From DATGLW01 sp035293965 (GTDB lineage Bacteria > Actinomycetota > Acidimicrobiia > Acidimicrobiales > RAAP-2): DNA of 28,382 nt. The notes under the pieces are model-generated. The model was given only the letters and a program-made list of their open reading frames with translations, made no database searches and had not been told where the DNA came from. The translations under genes and the position numbers were made by a program. The DNA is taken from positions 1-28,382 of the forward strand of contig DATGLW010000062.1 in the NCBI GenBank assembly GCA_035293965.1, written 5' to 3'. Positions 21,142 through 28,382 of the stretch are shown here, in pieces (positions within the stretch are counted from its first letter, which is position 1; each line of letters starts with the position of its first letter).

Positions 21142-23508
21142 TCAGGTGGCAGCGAAGGCCACGATCGGTGCATTGAGGGGCCGGCCCCCCATCGAGCCGA
21201 GGAACGGCAGGCCGTAGCTGAACACCCCGCCGTCGGTCGCCACGAACCGGTACCCCGACCCGTCGTCGGCGGCCGCCATGCCGATGATCGGTGCGTTGAG
21301 CGGCTGGCCTCCCATGGACCCGAGGAAGGGGGCGTCGAAGGCGAAGACCCCGCCGTCGGCCGCGACCTCCCAGTAGCCGCCCGTGGCGCGGTCGGCTGCC
21401 ATGGCCACGATCGGTGCGTCGAGGGGCCGGCCGCCCATCGAGCCGTCGAAGGATGCGTCGCCGAAGGCGAAGATCCCGCCGTCGCGCGCAACGAGCCAGT
21501 ACCCCCCGCCGTCGGCCGTGGCGGCCATCCCGACGATGGGCTGGTTGAGAGGCCGGCCGCCCATCGAGCCGTAGTAGCCGGCGTCGCCGAAGGCGAAGAT
21601 CCCGCCGTCGCGCGCAACGAGCCAGTACCCCCTGCCGTCGGCCGTGGTGGCCATGCCGACGATGGGCTGGTTGAGGGGCCGGCCGCCCATCGAGCCGTAG
21701 TAGCCGGCGTCGTCGAAGGCGAAGACCCCGCCGTCGGCCGCCGCCAGCCAGTAACCACCGCCGTCGTGCGACTCGGCGGCGGCCACCACCGGCGCGTCGA
21801 GGACGAGGTTGCCGAGCGACCCGCAGAACGGCAGGTTCCCGAAGTTGAAGACTCCGCCGTCGGCCGCCGCCATCACGTAGCCGTCGGGCGGGGGCGGCGG
21901 GGGGCTGCAGGGCACGACCACCACCGGCGGCGGCGTGCCGGCGTCGCCGGTCAGCTGGGGGTCGTGGTGGAACATCGGCCACGCCCCGCGCTCGTCGACG
22001 AGGGAGCCGTTCGAGCCGGCCACCACGTAGTGGGTGACGACGCTTTGGAGCTGGCCCTGGCGGTTGACCTCGTAGCCGGCGGTGGTGATGCCGATGGCGC
22101 CCCCGGGATCGTCGGTCACGAGGGGGGCGTTCTGGAACGCCTGGAACTGCCCGAGGGTCGCCACCACGGCGCCGGACTTGCCGTCGAAGATCTCGACCCC
22201 CGCCGTGGTCGGCACGATGAGGTCCTGGTAGCCCTGGCCGGTGAGGTCGGCGGTCACCACCGACCCGATCACGCGCCCCGAGGCAGCCGCATGCCAGATG
22301 GGCGCGCCGGTCGCGCCGTCGAGGACCCAGACCGACCCGCCGCTGCCGTTGTCGGTCCCCTCGACCACCTGGAGCGCGCCGTTGCCCACCACGTCGGCGA
22401 GCGCGGGGCTGGAGGTGGCGGTGCTGCCGTCGAGGGTGGTCGCCCAGCGGACGTTGCAGTGGGCGTCGGTCGCGATGACCTGGTCGGTGTTCGCAGACCC
22501 CCCATAGGTGGCGCCGGTCCCGAAGACGATCCCGACGGTGGCGCCCCCCAGGAACTCGCCCACGGCGGGGGAGGACTGGATGGTCTGGGTGAACCCGTTG
22601 TTGTCGCACACGAGGCCGCCGGACCCGGTCAGCACCCGGAGGTGGCCGCCGTTCTGGTAGGTGACGCCGTAGGCGATCCCGGCCGTCGAGTCACCCCCTT
22701 CGACGATCTCCTGCTGCCCGTTGCCGTAGAGGTCGGCCAGGGCCGGCGTCGTGAAGTTGGAGTCGGCCTGGAACCACGGGAAGCCGGCCAGCACGTTGCC
22801 CCCTGCCGCCCCGATGGCGTAGGTCATCTGCCCGAGGTTGCCGGCCACCACGGCGGTGGTCCCCTGCAGGCTGCCCACGGCCAGGCCCGCCTGGACCCCG
22901 CTCTGAGGGTAGGGGTCGGTGGCAGGGTTGCGGGCGGGCACGAACCACTGGTCCCCGCCGCCGGGGCTGATCGCCTGGTAGCCGCCCACCGTCGGCGCAT
23001 TGGTGTTGCCGGACCCGACGAACACGCTGTCGAGCCCGAAGGCGTTGATGGCGGCCACCGAGGGCGTCGAGTCGACCGGCGCCCCCTCGTAGTAGGGCCA
23101 GCCCGGAACAGAGGACCCGTCGGCCAGGTGGAGCGCCCACACATAGCCCGCCCGGTCGCCCACGACCACTGCCGGCTGCCCGTCGAGGTTGGCGACGGTG
23201 GGGGAGGACAGCGCGACGGGGCCACCGGCGTCGTTCAGGAGCACCTGCCATGCCTGGCTGATCGTGACGGCCGGAGCCGTCGCGCCCGCGGCGGTGCCAG
23301 CCGTCGTCGCGAGGCCCGTGCTGACGCCGGCAGCGGCGAGGGCGGCAGCCGCGCAGCGGGCACGCCGTGCGGCCCGGCCATGGCTTGGTCGCGCTCGGGC
23401 CCGCCGGTCCACCTCTGCGGGGAGGCGCACCGCCTCGCCGTGCGTGCCCTCCGTGTGGCCGAGGCGCACCGCCTCGCCGTGCGTGCCCGTCCCGCCGCCG
23501 AGCTCCAT
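21142..23508 (-). CDS. Large secreted protein: FG-GAP/VCBS-like propeller plus six 'ADGGxFAF' repeats
   Basis: This protein of about 788 residues has a charged N-terminus with a short repeat (THGEAVRLGHTEGTHGEAVR), then a signal-like segment CAAAALAAAGVSTGLATTAG. Residues ~90-500 form repeated 'PALADLxGNGxxEIVEGxDxG' units (SSPTVANLDGQPAVVVGDRAGYV, TTPALADLYGNGQQEIVEGG, SSPALADVVGNGALQVVEGT, GSVVTADLTGQGYQDLIVPT), like FG-GAP/VCBS beta-propeller blades. A proline linker (CSPPPPPPDG) leads to six repeats of about 42 residues, each GYW-x-VA-x-DGGIFAFGDAGYYGSMGGRPLNQPIVGMAAT. It is extracellular by these features; ligand unknown. ATG 23508 follows GGAGG. No sortase motif or C-terminal membrane anchor is visible, as the protein ends in the last repeat. 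Confidence 0.82.
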   Translation of the reverse strand: MELGGGTGTHGEAVRLGHTEGTHGEAVRLPAEVDRRARARPSHGRAARRARCAAAALAAAGVSTGLATTAGTAAGATAPAVTISQAWQVLLNDAGGPVALSSPTVANLDGQPAVVVGDRAGYVWALHLADGSSVPGWPYYEGAPVDSTPSVAAINAFGLDSVFVGSGNTNAPTVGGYQAISPGGGDQWFVPARNPATDPYPQSGVQAGLAVGSLQGTTAVVAGNLGQMTYAIGAAGGNVLAGFPWFQADSNFTTPALADLYGNGQQEIVEGGDSTAGIAYGVTYQNGGHLRVLTGSGGLVCDNNGFTQTIQSSPAVGEFLGGATVGIVFGTGATYGGSANTDQVIATDAHCNVRWATTLDGSTATSSPALADVVGNGALQVVEGTDNGSGGSVWVLDGATGAPIWHAAASGRVIGSVVTADLTGQGYQDLIVPTTAGVEIFDGKSGAVVATLGQFQAFQNAPLVTDDPGGAIGITTAGYEVNRQGQLQSVVTHYVVAGSNGSLVDERGAWPMFHHDPQLTGDAGTPPPVVVVPCSPPPPPPDGYVMAAADGGVFNFGNLPFCGSLGNLVLDAPVVAAAESHDGGGYWLAAADGGVFAFDDAGYYGSMGGRPLNQPIVGMATTADGRGYWLVARDGGIFAFGDAGYYGSMGGRPLNQPIVGMAATADGGGYWLVARDGGIFAFGDASFDGSMGGRPLDAPIVAMAADRATGGYWEVAADGGVFAFDAPFLGSMGGQPLNAPIIGMAAADDGSGYRFVATDGGVFSYGLPFLGSMGGRPLNAPIVAFAAT
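21425..21802 (-). repeat. 126-base tandem repeats inside the large secreted protein gene
   Basis: Three consecutive 126-base units start at 21425, 21551 and 21677, each opening GGCCGGCCGCCCATCGAGCC. The first two are nearly identical over most of their length, differing at scattered bases; the third diverges in its second half. Each encodes one 42-residue repeat. Near-identity at DNA level points to recent duplication or gene conversion. Confidence 0.85.
23422..23487 (-). repeat. 27-base direct repeat near the start of the large secreted protein gene
   Basis: A 27-base sequence beginning GAGGCGCACCGCCTCGCCGT occurs exactly at 23422-23448 and 23461-23487 (period 39). Within the reading frame it gives two copies of THGEAVRL separated by GHTEG. 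Confidence 0.8.
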
Positions 23509-23625
23509 CGTCCGCCTCCTCTGCCGCCTGCCGCCGATGGCAGGCCCGATTCTTGCACGTGGGAGTCGCGGGACGGGGAAACCGGCGAGCAACGCCGGCT
23601 CCAGGTTGCCGGCACGGCCGGCCGG

Positions 23626-23631
23626 TAGCAT
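23626..23631 (+). promoter_or_regulatory. -10 box of the second methyltransferase-like gene, leaderless type
   Basis: TAGCAT is followed by eight bases and GTG 23640. It lies in a divergent region with the secreted protein gene starting at 23508. Confidence 0.45.
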
Positions 23632-23639
23632 CGCCAGCC

Positions 23640-24803
23640 GTGGCCTGCCCCGACGCGACGGCCGACGGCGGCACCCAGGGGGGCGCCGCCGCGCCCGCCG
23701 GCGCGCCTGGCTCGCCGCCGCCCATGGCGGTGCCCCCCGTGCCACCCGTGCCCCCTGATCCCCAGGCGCCACCTTCGCCCCAGGTGCCACCTGCGCCCCA
23801 GGCGCTCGACGAGATGCTCGAGGCCGCCTTCCGCCGGCACCGGCCCCAGGGGACCGCCCGCTGGAACTTCGAGGTGGCCTTCACCCTGCTCACCGAAGAG
23901 CTCGCTGCCCTCGACGACGCCGGTGGGGGCCCCGTTGCTGCCGACACGGCGGACGGCACGCGCGCCCCGCGCGGCGTGCCGGCCCCGAGCGGCGCCCGGC
24001 GTCCCCTCCGCAGGGTCGCCGACCGGCTGGTGCTGGCCCGGGTCGAGCGCTGGATCGCGGCCCGGGCTGCCGCCGCCGCGTCGGATGCCGCGGCACGGGG
24101 GGTGCGCCGCGACGGGCCCGTCGCCACGAGCCTCCGCCACGCCACGGAAGCCCTGCGCTTCCTGGGCGCGCGGGTCGCCACGCTCGAGGAGGCCGGCGCC
24201 CGCCGTGACCTCCCTGTCGACGGGCTTCCCTGGCTGCTCGAGCCCCCGGACCTGAGCCCGTGGATCGGCCCGCTCACCCGCCTGCTCGCAGGGCAGGCAC
24301 CGGGTGCGGGCGGGGCCCCGGAAGGCGTCCTCCATGCCGAGTGTGGCGACGGCCGCCTGGTCCTCGCTCTCGCTCGCGAGGGCGTGGCAGCCCGCGGCGT
24401 CGAGCCGCGCGGCGCGCGCGCTCGCGACGCGGCCGCAGCAGGGGCGCCGGTCGCCATCGGGGAGGCCGGCGACGCCCTCGCGGCCGCAGGGACGGCGTCC
24501 CTCGGCGGGCTCGTCCTGAGCGGGGTGGTGGACCGCCTGGCGGTCGGCGACCTGGTGGCCCTGGTGGTCCGGGCATTCGACAAGCTGGTGCCGGGCGCCC
24601 GGCTGGTCGTCGTGTCCTCGGGCAGCGGCGAGGCGGCAGCGGGGTGGTCGGCCGTGGCCCGCGACCTGCTGCCGGGGCGCCCTCTGCACCCCGACACGTG
24701 GCAGGTCCTGCTCGAGCGCGCCGGGTATCGCCAGGTGGCCGCCGTCGAGCCCGAAGGAGGCGATCCTGCCGGCGCCTACGCGCTCGGGGCGATCCGGCCG
24801 TGA
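23640..24803 (+). CDS. Methyltransferase-like protein, second copy of the architecture
   Basis: This 387-residue protein has a Pro-rich N-terminus (VPPVPPDPQAPPSPQVPPAP), then a helical region (LDEMLEAAFRRHRPQGTARWNFEVAFTLLTEEL; RHATEALRFLGARVATLEEAG). The C-terminal half has a degenerate class I SAM fold: VLHAECGDGRLVLALAREGV, then ARGVEPRG, a strand GGLVLSGVVDRL and LVPGARLVVVSSG. The closing HPDTWQVLLERAGYRQVAAVEPEG parallels PSTWVQLLSGAGFQASVHGHPG in the protein at 15757. 'RWNFEVAFTLLTEEL' recalls the N-terminal helix of methyltransferases found in polysaccharide clusters. Substrate unknown. GTG 23640 is supported by the -10 box. Confidence 0.7.
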   Translation: MACPDATADGGTQGGAAAPAGAPGSPPPMAVPPVPPVPPDPQAPPSPQVPPAPQALDEMLEAAFRRHRPQGTARWNFEVAFTLLTEELAALDDAGGGPVAADTADGTRAPRGVPAPSGARRPLRRVADRLVLARVERWIAARAAAAASDAAARGVRRDGPVATSLRHATEALRFLGARVATLEEAGARRDLPVDGLPWLLEPPDLSPWIGPLTRLLAGQAPGAGGAPEGVLHAECGDGRLVLALAREGVAARGVEPRGARARDAAAAGAPVAIGEAGDALAAAGTASLGGLVLSGVVDRLAVGDLVALVVRAFDKLVPGARLVVVSSGSGEAAAGWSAVARDLLPGRPLHPDTWQVLLERAGYRQVAAVEPEGGDPAGAYALGAIRP

Positions 24804-24843
24804 GGGGTGCTTCGGCCCGCACCGAGGTGGTCGCGGGCGTGCG

Positions 24844-25953
24844 GTGGCCGTGACCGGCGTCCACCAGTTCGTCCCCATGCTCCACGTCGGCGACGCCGTG
24901 GGCCGCCACACCCTGGGCCTGCAGGCGCTGCTGCGGGAGCGGGGCGTGGCCTCCGACATCTTCGTGGAGCTGCCCGACCCCGAGACCGAGCACCTCACCC
25001 GGCCGGCGGATGCCTACGAGAGGGAGGCCGCGCCCGGTGACGTGCTCGTGTACCAGTTCGCGACGCCCTCGGCCCTCGCCGGGTGGCTGGCCGAGCGCCC
25101 CGAGACGCTCGTCGTCAACTACCACAACGTCACGCCGCCCGAGTTCTTCGCCCCCTGGGACAACCTGCTCGCGCGCCGGCACGCGGCCGCCCGTGCGGAG
25201 CTGGCCAGGCTGGCCGAGCGCGCCGCCCTCGGCGTCGCCGTGTCGGAGCTCAACCGCCGCGACCTGCTCGAGGCAGGCTTCGGCGCCACGCGCGTCATCC
25301 CCCCGATCGTCGACCGGGCGGTCCTCGAGGCGGCGACGGACAGCCGCCCGGCGGGGCAGGCCCCGCCCCCCGCGGGCGTCCGGTGGCTGGCCGTCGGTCG
25401 GCTCGCCCCCAACAAGGCCCTCGAGGAGGTGGTGGCCGCGCTGCTCCTCCACCGAGCCCGCCACGACCCTGCTGCCACCCTGTCGGTGGTCGGGCGGCCG
25501 GCGCTCGAGGTCTACGCAGCGGCGCTGCGCGCCTACGTGGCCGAGCTCGGCCTGTCCGGGGCCGTGCGCTTCGAGGGACGGGTCGGGCCAGGGGCCCTGG
25601 CGGGGGCGTACCGCTCGGCAGACGTGCTCGTGACGGCCAGCGAGCACGAGGGGTTCTGCCTGCCGGTCGTGGAGGCGATGGCCTACGGCCTGCCAGTGGT
25701 GGCCCGGCGGCGGGGCGCGGTCCCCGAGGTGCTCGGCGACGCCGGGGTGCTGGTCGACGAGGCCGGCCCCACCGCGCTGTCCGAGGCTGCGGCGGCGCTG
25801 GCAGGCGATGCCCCGCTGCGGAGCACCCTGGTCGACGCGGGACGCCGACGCGTGGGCGAGCTCGGGTTGGAGGAGGCCGGCGCCCGCCTCGCGGAGCTGC
25901 TCGTCGGGATCCACGGGGGTGCCCACCCGGGCCCCGAGCCCCGGCGCCGCTGA
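24844..25953 (+). CDS. GT4-family glycosyltransferase, paralogue of 16818-18119
   Basis: This 369-residue GT-B enzyme opens GVHQFVPMLHVGDAVGRHTL and has LVVNYHNVTPPEFFAPWD. The donor domain shows WLAVGRLAPNKALEEVVAAL, LSVVGRPAL and TASEHEGFCLPVVEAMAYGLPVVA (E-x7-E). It is clearly related to the proteins at 16818-18119 and 26013-27104. It follows a methyltransferase-like gene by 40 bases, repeating the methyltransferase-GT4 order seen at 15757-18119. Start GTG 24844; GTG 24850 is equally possible. It lacks the Gly-rich tail of its paralogue. Confidence 0.87.
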   Translation: MAVTGVHQFVPMLHVGDAVGRHTLGLQALLRERGVASDIFVELPDPETEHLTRPADAYEREAAPGDVLVYQFATPSALAGWLAERPETLVVNYHNVTPPEFFAPWDNLLARRHAAARAELARLAERAALGVAVSELNRRDLLEAGFGATRVIPPIVDRAVLEAATDSRPAGQAPPPAGVRWLAVGRLAPNKALEEVVAALLLHRARHDPAATLSVVGRPALEVYAAALRAYVAELGLSGAVRFEGRVGPGALAGAYRSADVLVTASEHEGFCLPVVEAMAYGLPVVARRRGAVPEVLGDAGVLVDEAGPTALSEAAAALAGDAPLRSTLVDAGRRRVGELGLEEAGARLAELLVGIHGGAHPGPEPRRR

Positions 25954-26012
25954 GCCGCTGAGCTTGGTCCGCGCAGCCCGCAGGGTTGCCCCGGAGAGCC
26001 GCCGCAGCGAGG

Positions 26013-27104
26013 TCAGCGGCCCGGGGGCCCCGCATCGACGGCGCGCCGCACGAGCTCGACGAAGCGGGCCCGCGAGCGCCCGAGCGCGAAGTGCGCGAGG
26101 CGCGCTGCCGCCGCGTGCGCCAGGCGGTCGCGCAGCGACCGGTCGTGCAGCACGCGGTCCACGGCGGCGGCGAAGCGCAGCGGCTCCTTGGTGTCGAGCA
26201 CGAGGCCGGCGCCTCCCACCGTCTCGGGGATGGCGGCGGCCGCGTACGCGACCACGGGCAACCCGTGGCCCATCGCCTCGACCACCGGCACGCAGAACCC
26301 CTCGTGGTCCGAGGCGCACACGAACACGTCGGCCGCCTGGTAGTAGGCCTCGAGCTCGGCCGGGGTCACCGAGCCGGTGACGGTGACGGCGCCCGACAGG
26401 CCGAGCTCGGCCACGAAGCCCGCCAGCGCCGGGCCGTAGGTGTCGCCGAGGGGTGAGCCGACGAGCCAGAGCCGGGCCTTCGGGTCGTAGAGGCGGCGGA
26501 AGACGGCCAGCATCTTGACCAGGTCGTGGGGGGCCTTGTGGGGGGAGACCTTGCCGACGAAGAGCAGGTCCGTCCCTCCGTCTGCCTTGCGGTCGCCGAG
26601 CCGCCGGGCGACGAGCGGGTCGGGCTCGACCCCGCCGCCGGTCATCGAGATGAGCAGGGGGACGACCGCGGTGGCGCCGTACCCCACCTCGATGAGCTCG
26701 GCCTCGTTGAACGACGAGTCGGCCACGGCCAGGCGGCTCTCGGGAGCGAGCCGGGCCAGCTGGGCACGGCCCAGGCCGACCTCGTAGCCGACCGACGGCT
26801 CCCAGACCTCGAGCAGGCTCGCCGGCGTGATGTTGTGGTAGTTCACGAGCTTGGGCTCGGGGCGGGCGGCCAGCACGTCGTAGACGGGGCTGCCGATCGA
26901 GGCCTGGTAGAGGAGCCAGCGCCCCTTGGCGGGCCGGCCCAGCTCGGTGACGGGCCGGCCGAGCGACGCCACGTCGGGCGTGCAATTGCCGTAGAAGATG
27001 TCCGAGTCGATGCCCGCCTCCCGGAGGGCCTCGGTGAGGGCCACGGTGTGGGCGCCGATGGCGTCGCGGCTGGCCAGCGACGGGATGACCTGGTCGACCC
27101 GCAC
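26013..27104 (-). CDS. GT4-family glycosyltransferase, third paralogue
   Basis: This 363-residue GT-B enzyme opens RVDQVIPSLASRDAIGAHTV, then LVNYHNITPASLLEVWEPS and LAVADSSFNEAELIEVGYG. Donor-domain motifs are LLFVGKVSPHKAPHDLVKML, LWLVGSPLGDTYG and CASDHEGFCVPVVEAMGHGLPVVA (E-x7-E). GTG 27104 is placed by a TACACT -10 box six bases upstream, indicating a leaderless message divergent from the SpoIID-domain gene. It converges on the preceding GT4 gene with 59 bases between stops. Confidence 0.88.
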   Translation of the reverse strand: MRVDQVIPSLASRDAIGAHTVALTEALREAGIDSDIFYGNCTPDVASLGRPVTELGRPAKGRWLLYQASIGSPVYDVLAARPEPKLVNYHNITPASLLEVWEPSVGYEVGLGRAQLARLAPESRLAVADSSFNEAELIEVGYGATAVVPLLISMTGGGVEPDPLVARRLGDRKADGGTDLLFVGKVSPHKAPHDLVKMLAVFRRLYDPKARLWLVGSPLGDTYGPALAGFVAELGLSGAVTVTGSVTPAELEAYYQAADVFVCASDHEGFCVPVVEAMGHGLPVVAYAAAAIPETVGGAGLVLDTKEPLRFAAAVDRVLHDRSLRDRLAHAAAARLAHFALGRSRARFVELVRRAVDAGPPGR

Positions 27105-27110
27105 GCCCGG

Positions 27111-27116
27111 AGTGTA
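27111..27116 (-). promoter_or_regulatory. -10 box of the minus-strand GT4 gene, leaderless type
   Basis: The minus strand reads TACACT, six bases, then GTG 27104. Confidence 0.45.
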
Positions 27117-27142
27117 CCGGGCTCTCTGGGGAGGCTCGGGGG

Positions 27143-27148
27143 TAGGAT
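27143..27148 (+). promoter_or_regulatory. -10 box of the SpoIID-domain gene, leaderless type
   Basis: TAGGAT is followed by six bases and ATC 27155. The first three bases are also an in-frame TAG, so the coding frame cannot extend upstream of the promoter. Confidence 0.5.
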
Positions 27149-27154
27149 CGGCCG

Positions 27155-28382
27155 ATCGCAGCCACCCGAAGCCTCCGCCGGCGCGCGCTGCACCTCGCGA
27201 CCGCTGCCGCCCTCGCCTGTGCCGGCTGGCTCGTCCTCGCGCCGCCTGCCCCGGCCGGCGCGTACCCCTCGGCGAACGTGGTGCTGGTGGGGCACGGGTG
27301 GGGGCACGGCCGGGGCATGGGCCAGTGGGGAGCCCTCGGGTACGCGATCGGGCAGGACGGCGGCCTCGGGCCTCAGACGTACCAGCAGATCCTGGCCCAC
27401 TACTACGCGCCGGCGACGTTGCAGCCGGATCCGGCGTACGGCGGTGACGCCCCCGCCGTGCGCGTGGCCCTGGTCGAGAACAACGACAACTTCCTCATCG
27501 CCTACGCCCCCCAGGGCCTGACGGTGCCCGGCACCAACGCGCCGTCGCCCCCCGCGACATCGCCCGCCGTCATGTTCCAGCCCCTGGGCGGGGAGTGGGC
27601 CGTGTTCGTCTCGTCGAGCTGCGCCGGCAACCCGACGGGGGCGCCGTGGACGTTCGTCGGGACCACCGGGTCGCCGGTGACCCAGGCGGTCGACGCGGCG
27701 AGCGGGGGCCAGGTCCAGCTGTGCCTGACGTCTGGGAACCTGAGCGTCCACGGGCAGCTCGAGGCGGTGCTCAACTCCAACGGCGCCCGGCGCAGCGTGA
27801 ACGTCGTCAGCCTCGGCCAGTACCTCGACGGCGTGGTGCCGAGCGAGTCCCCGGCGTCGTGGGGATCCCTCGGGGGGCCGGGTCCCCAGAACCAGGCGTG
27901 GGGCTTCCAGGAGCTCGAGGCCCAGGCCGTGGCGGCCCGGTCCTACGTGCTGAGCTCGCTCGGCAGCTACGGCGGCTACGCGGACACCTGCGACACCACC
28001 GCCTGCCAGGTCTACGCCGGCACCCGCAACGAGACCTCCCTCTCCGACCTCGCCGTGGCCGACACGGCGGGGCAGGTCATGTACCTGCCCGGCGCCACGG
28101 TCCCGGCGCGCACGGAGTTCTCGTCGTCGACCGGCGGCTACACGTCGCCGAGCTCGTTCCAGGCGGTGCCGGACGTGGGCGACGCCCTGTGCGTGCCCGG
28201 TGCGTGCAACCCCAACCACACCTGGCAGCTCCAGGTGCCCGTGACTCAGGTCGAGTCGGCCTGGCCACAGGTCGGCGCACTCCAGTCGGTCACGGTGGTG
28301 GCGCGCAACGGCCTCGGCGACCTCGGTGGGCGCGCGCTGTCGGTCATGGTGCAGGGCGCGTCGGGGTCGGTGACCGTCACGG
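27155..28382 (+). CDS. Secreted SpoIID/LytB-domain protein, apparent AUC start, 3' end outside window
   Basis: At least 409 codons are open to the window edge. The N-terminus is a textbook signal peptide: AATRSLRRRALHLATAAALA, then CAGWLVLAPPAPAGAYP with a cleavage-like A-x-A region. It continues GHGWGHGRGMGQWGALGYA and QTYQQILAHYYAP, then the SpoIID core: SVNVVSLGQYLDGVVPSESP, ELEAQAVAARSYVLSSLG, DTTACQVYAGTRNETS, TEFSSSTGGYTSP. SpoIID is a peptidoglycan lytic transglycosylase of sporulation; homologues in non-sporulating actinobacteria are secreted wall or surface proteins of unclear role. There is no in-frame ATG, GTG or TTG between the TAG at 27143 and the mature protein. The codon six bases after the -10 box is ATC, so AUC initiation is proposed; CTG at the H-region is an alternative that would spoil the signal peptide. 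Confidence 0.82.
   Translation, partial: MAATRSLRRRALHLATAAALACAGWLVLAPPAPAGAYPSANVVLVGHGWGHGRGMGQWGALGYAIGQDGGLGPQTYQQILAHYYAPATLQPDPAYGGDAPAVRVALVENNDNFLIAYAPQGLTVPGTNAPSPPATSPAVMFQPLGGEWAVFVSSSCAGNPTGAPWTFVGTTGSPVTQAVDAASGGQVQLCLTSGNLSVHGQLEAVLNSNGARRSVNVVSLGQYLDGVVPSESPASWGSLGGPGPQNQAWGFQELEAQAVAARSYVLSSLGSYGGYADTCDTTACQVYAGTRNETSLSDLAVADTAGQVMYLPGATVPARTEFSSSTGGYTSPSSFQAVPDVGDALCVPGACNPNHTWQLQVPVTQVESAWPQVGALQSVTVVARNGLGDLGGRALSVMVQGASGSVTVT

Noticed and set aside
25945..26020. Inverted repeat GCCGCTGA/TCAGCGGC between two convergent GT4 genes
   Set aside because: Arms are only eight bases, about 60 bases apart and at the coding ends, so it is not a convincing terminator.
1..28382. CRISPR arrays, integrase attachment sites, replication origin
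   Set aside because: No regularly spaced repeats with unique spacers, no integrase gene and no DnaA-box cluster were seen; the repeats present are coding or short GC tandem repeats.

Overview
The window comes from a very GC-rich bacterium and fits an actinobacterium, most plausibly of class Acidimicrobiia. Three things point there. It carries the mec-cysO-cysM sulfur-carrier operon followed by an Rv1339-like hydrolase, rph and rdgB, an order known from Mycobacterium (Rv1334-Rv1341). It has LprD-like and DUF3817 genes, the Rv1343c/Rv1342c pair. It has secreted proteins built from 42-residue 'GYWxVAxDGGIFAFGDAGxxGSMGG' repeats, which I recall as common in Acidimicrobiia. The taxonomic call is inference. 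Ten genes start 6-8 bases downstream of a TANNNT -10 box, the leaderless pattern of actinobacteria.

Region 1 (1-1156) is accessory DNA. An IS21-like end (1-132) cuts into a frameshifted, truncated L,D-transpeptidase remnant (133-441). A vapBC toxin-antitoxin pair follows on the minus strand. Its toxin appears to start at AUA, and a perfect palindromic operator overlaps the antitoxin start.

Region 2 (1363-8204) is housekeeping. tmRNA (ssrA) and smpB lie on the minus strand, with a decodable tag ending in ALAA. The plus strand carries mec, cysO, cysM, a metallo-beta-lactamase-fold hydrolase, rph and rdgB. A gene-free stretch of about 390 bases after rdgB folds into many perfect helices and ends in a terminator-like hairpin. 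It matches no RNA family I can recognise and is the best candidate for something undescribed. A LON-domain protein gene follows.

Region 3 (8267-13443) holds an SDR dehydrogenase, a glycerate kinase and a secreted repeat protein on the minus strand. On the plus strand are a HadA/HadB-like MaoC dehydratase pair and clpP, and a tRNA-Leu(UAG) gene lies between them on the minus strand.

Region 4 (13447-28382) is a cell-surface glycan and secretion region. A tightly overlapping operon encodes an ABC-2 permease, a Wzt-like ATPase with a C-terminal glycan-binding-type domain, a methyltransferase-like protein and two GT4 glycosyltransferases. LprD-like, DUF3817 and CmoB-like genes follow. A large secreted propeller/repeat protein lies on the minus strand. 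A second methyltransferase-like plus GT4 pair, a further GT4 paralogue on the minus strand, and a SpoIID/LytB-domain protein cut by the window edge complete the region. The SpoIID gene has no ATG, GTG or TTG before its signal peptide and appears to start at AUC. The region may build, cap and export a methylated surface polysaccharide through a Wzm/Wzt-type transporter; that is inference from gene families and layout.
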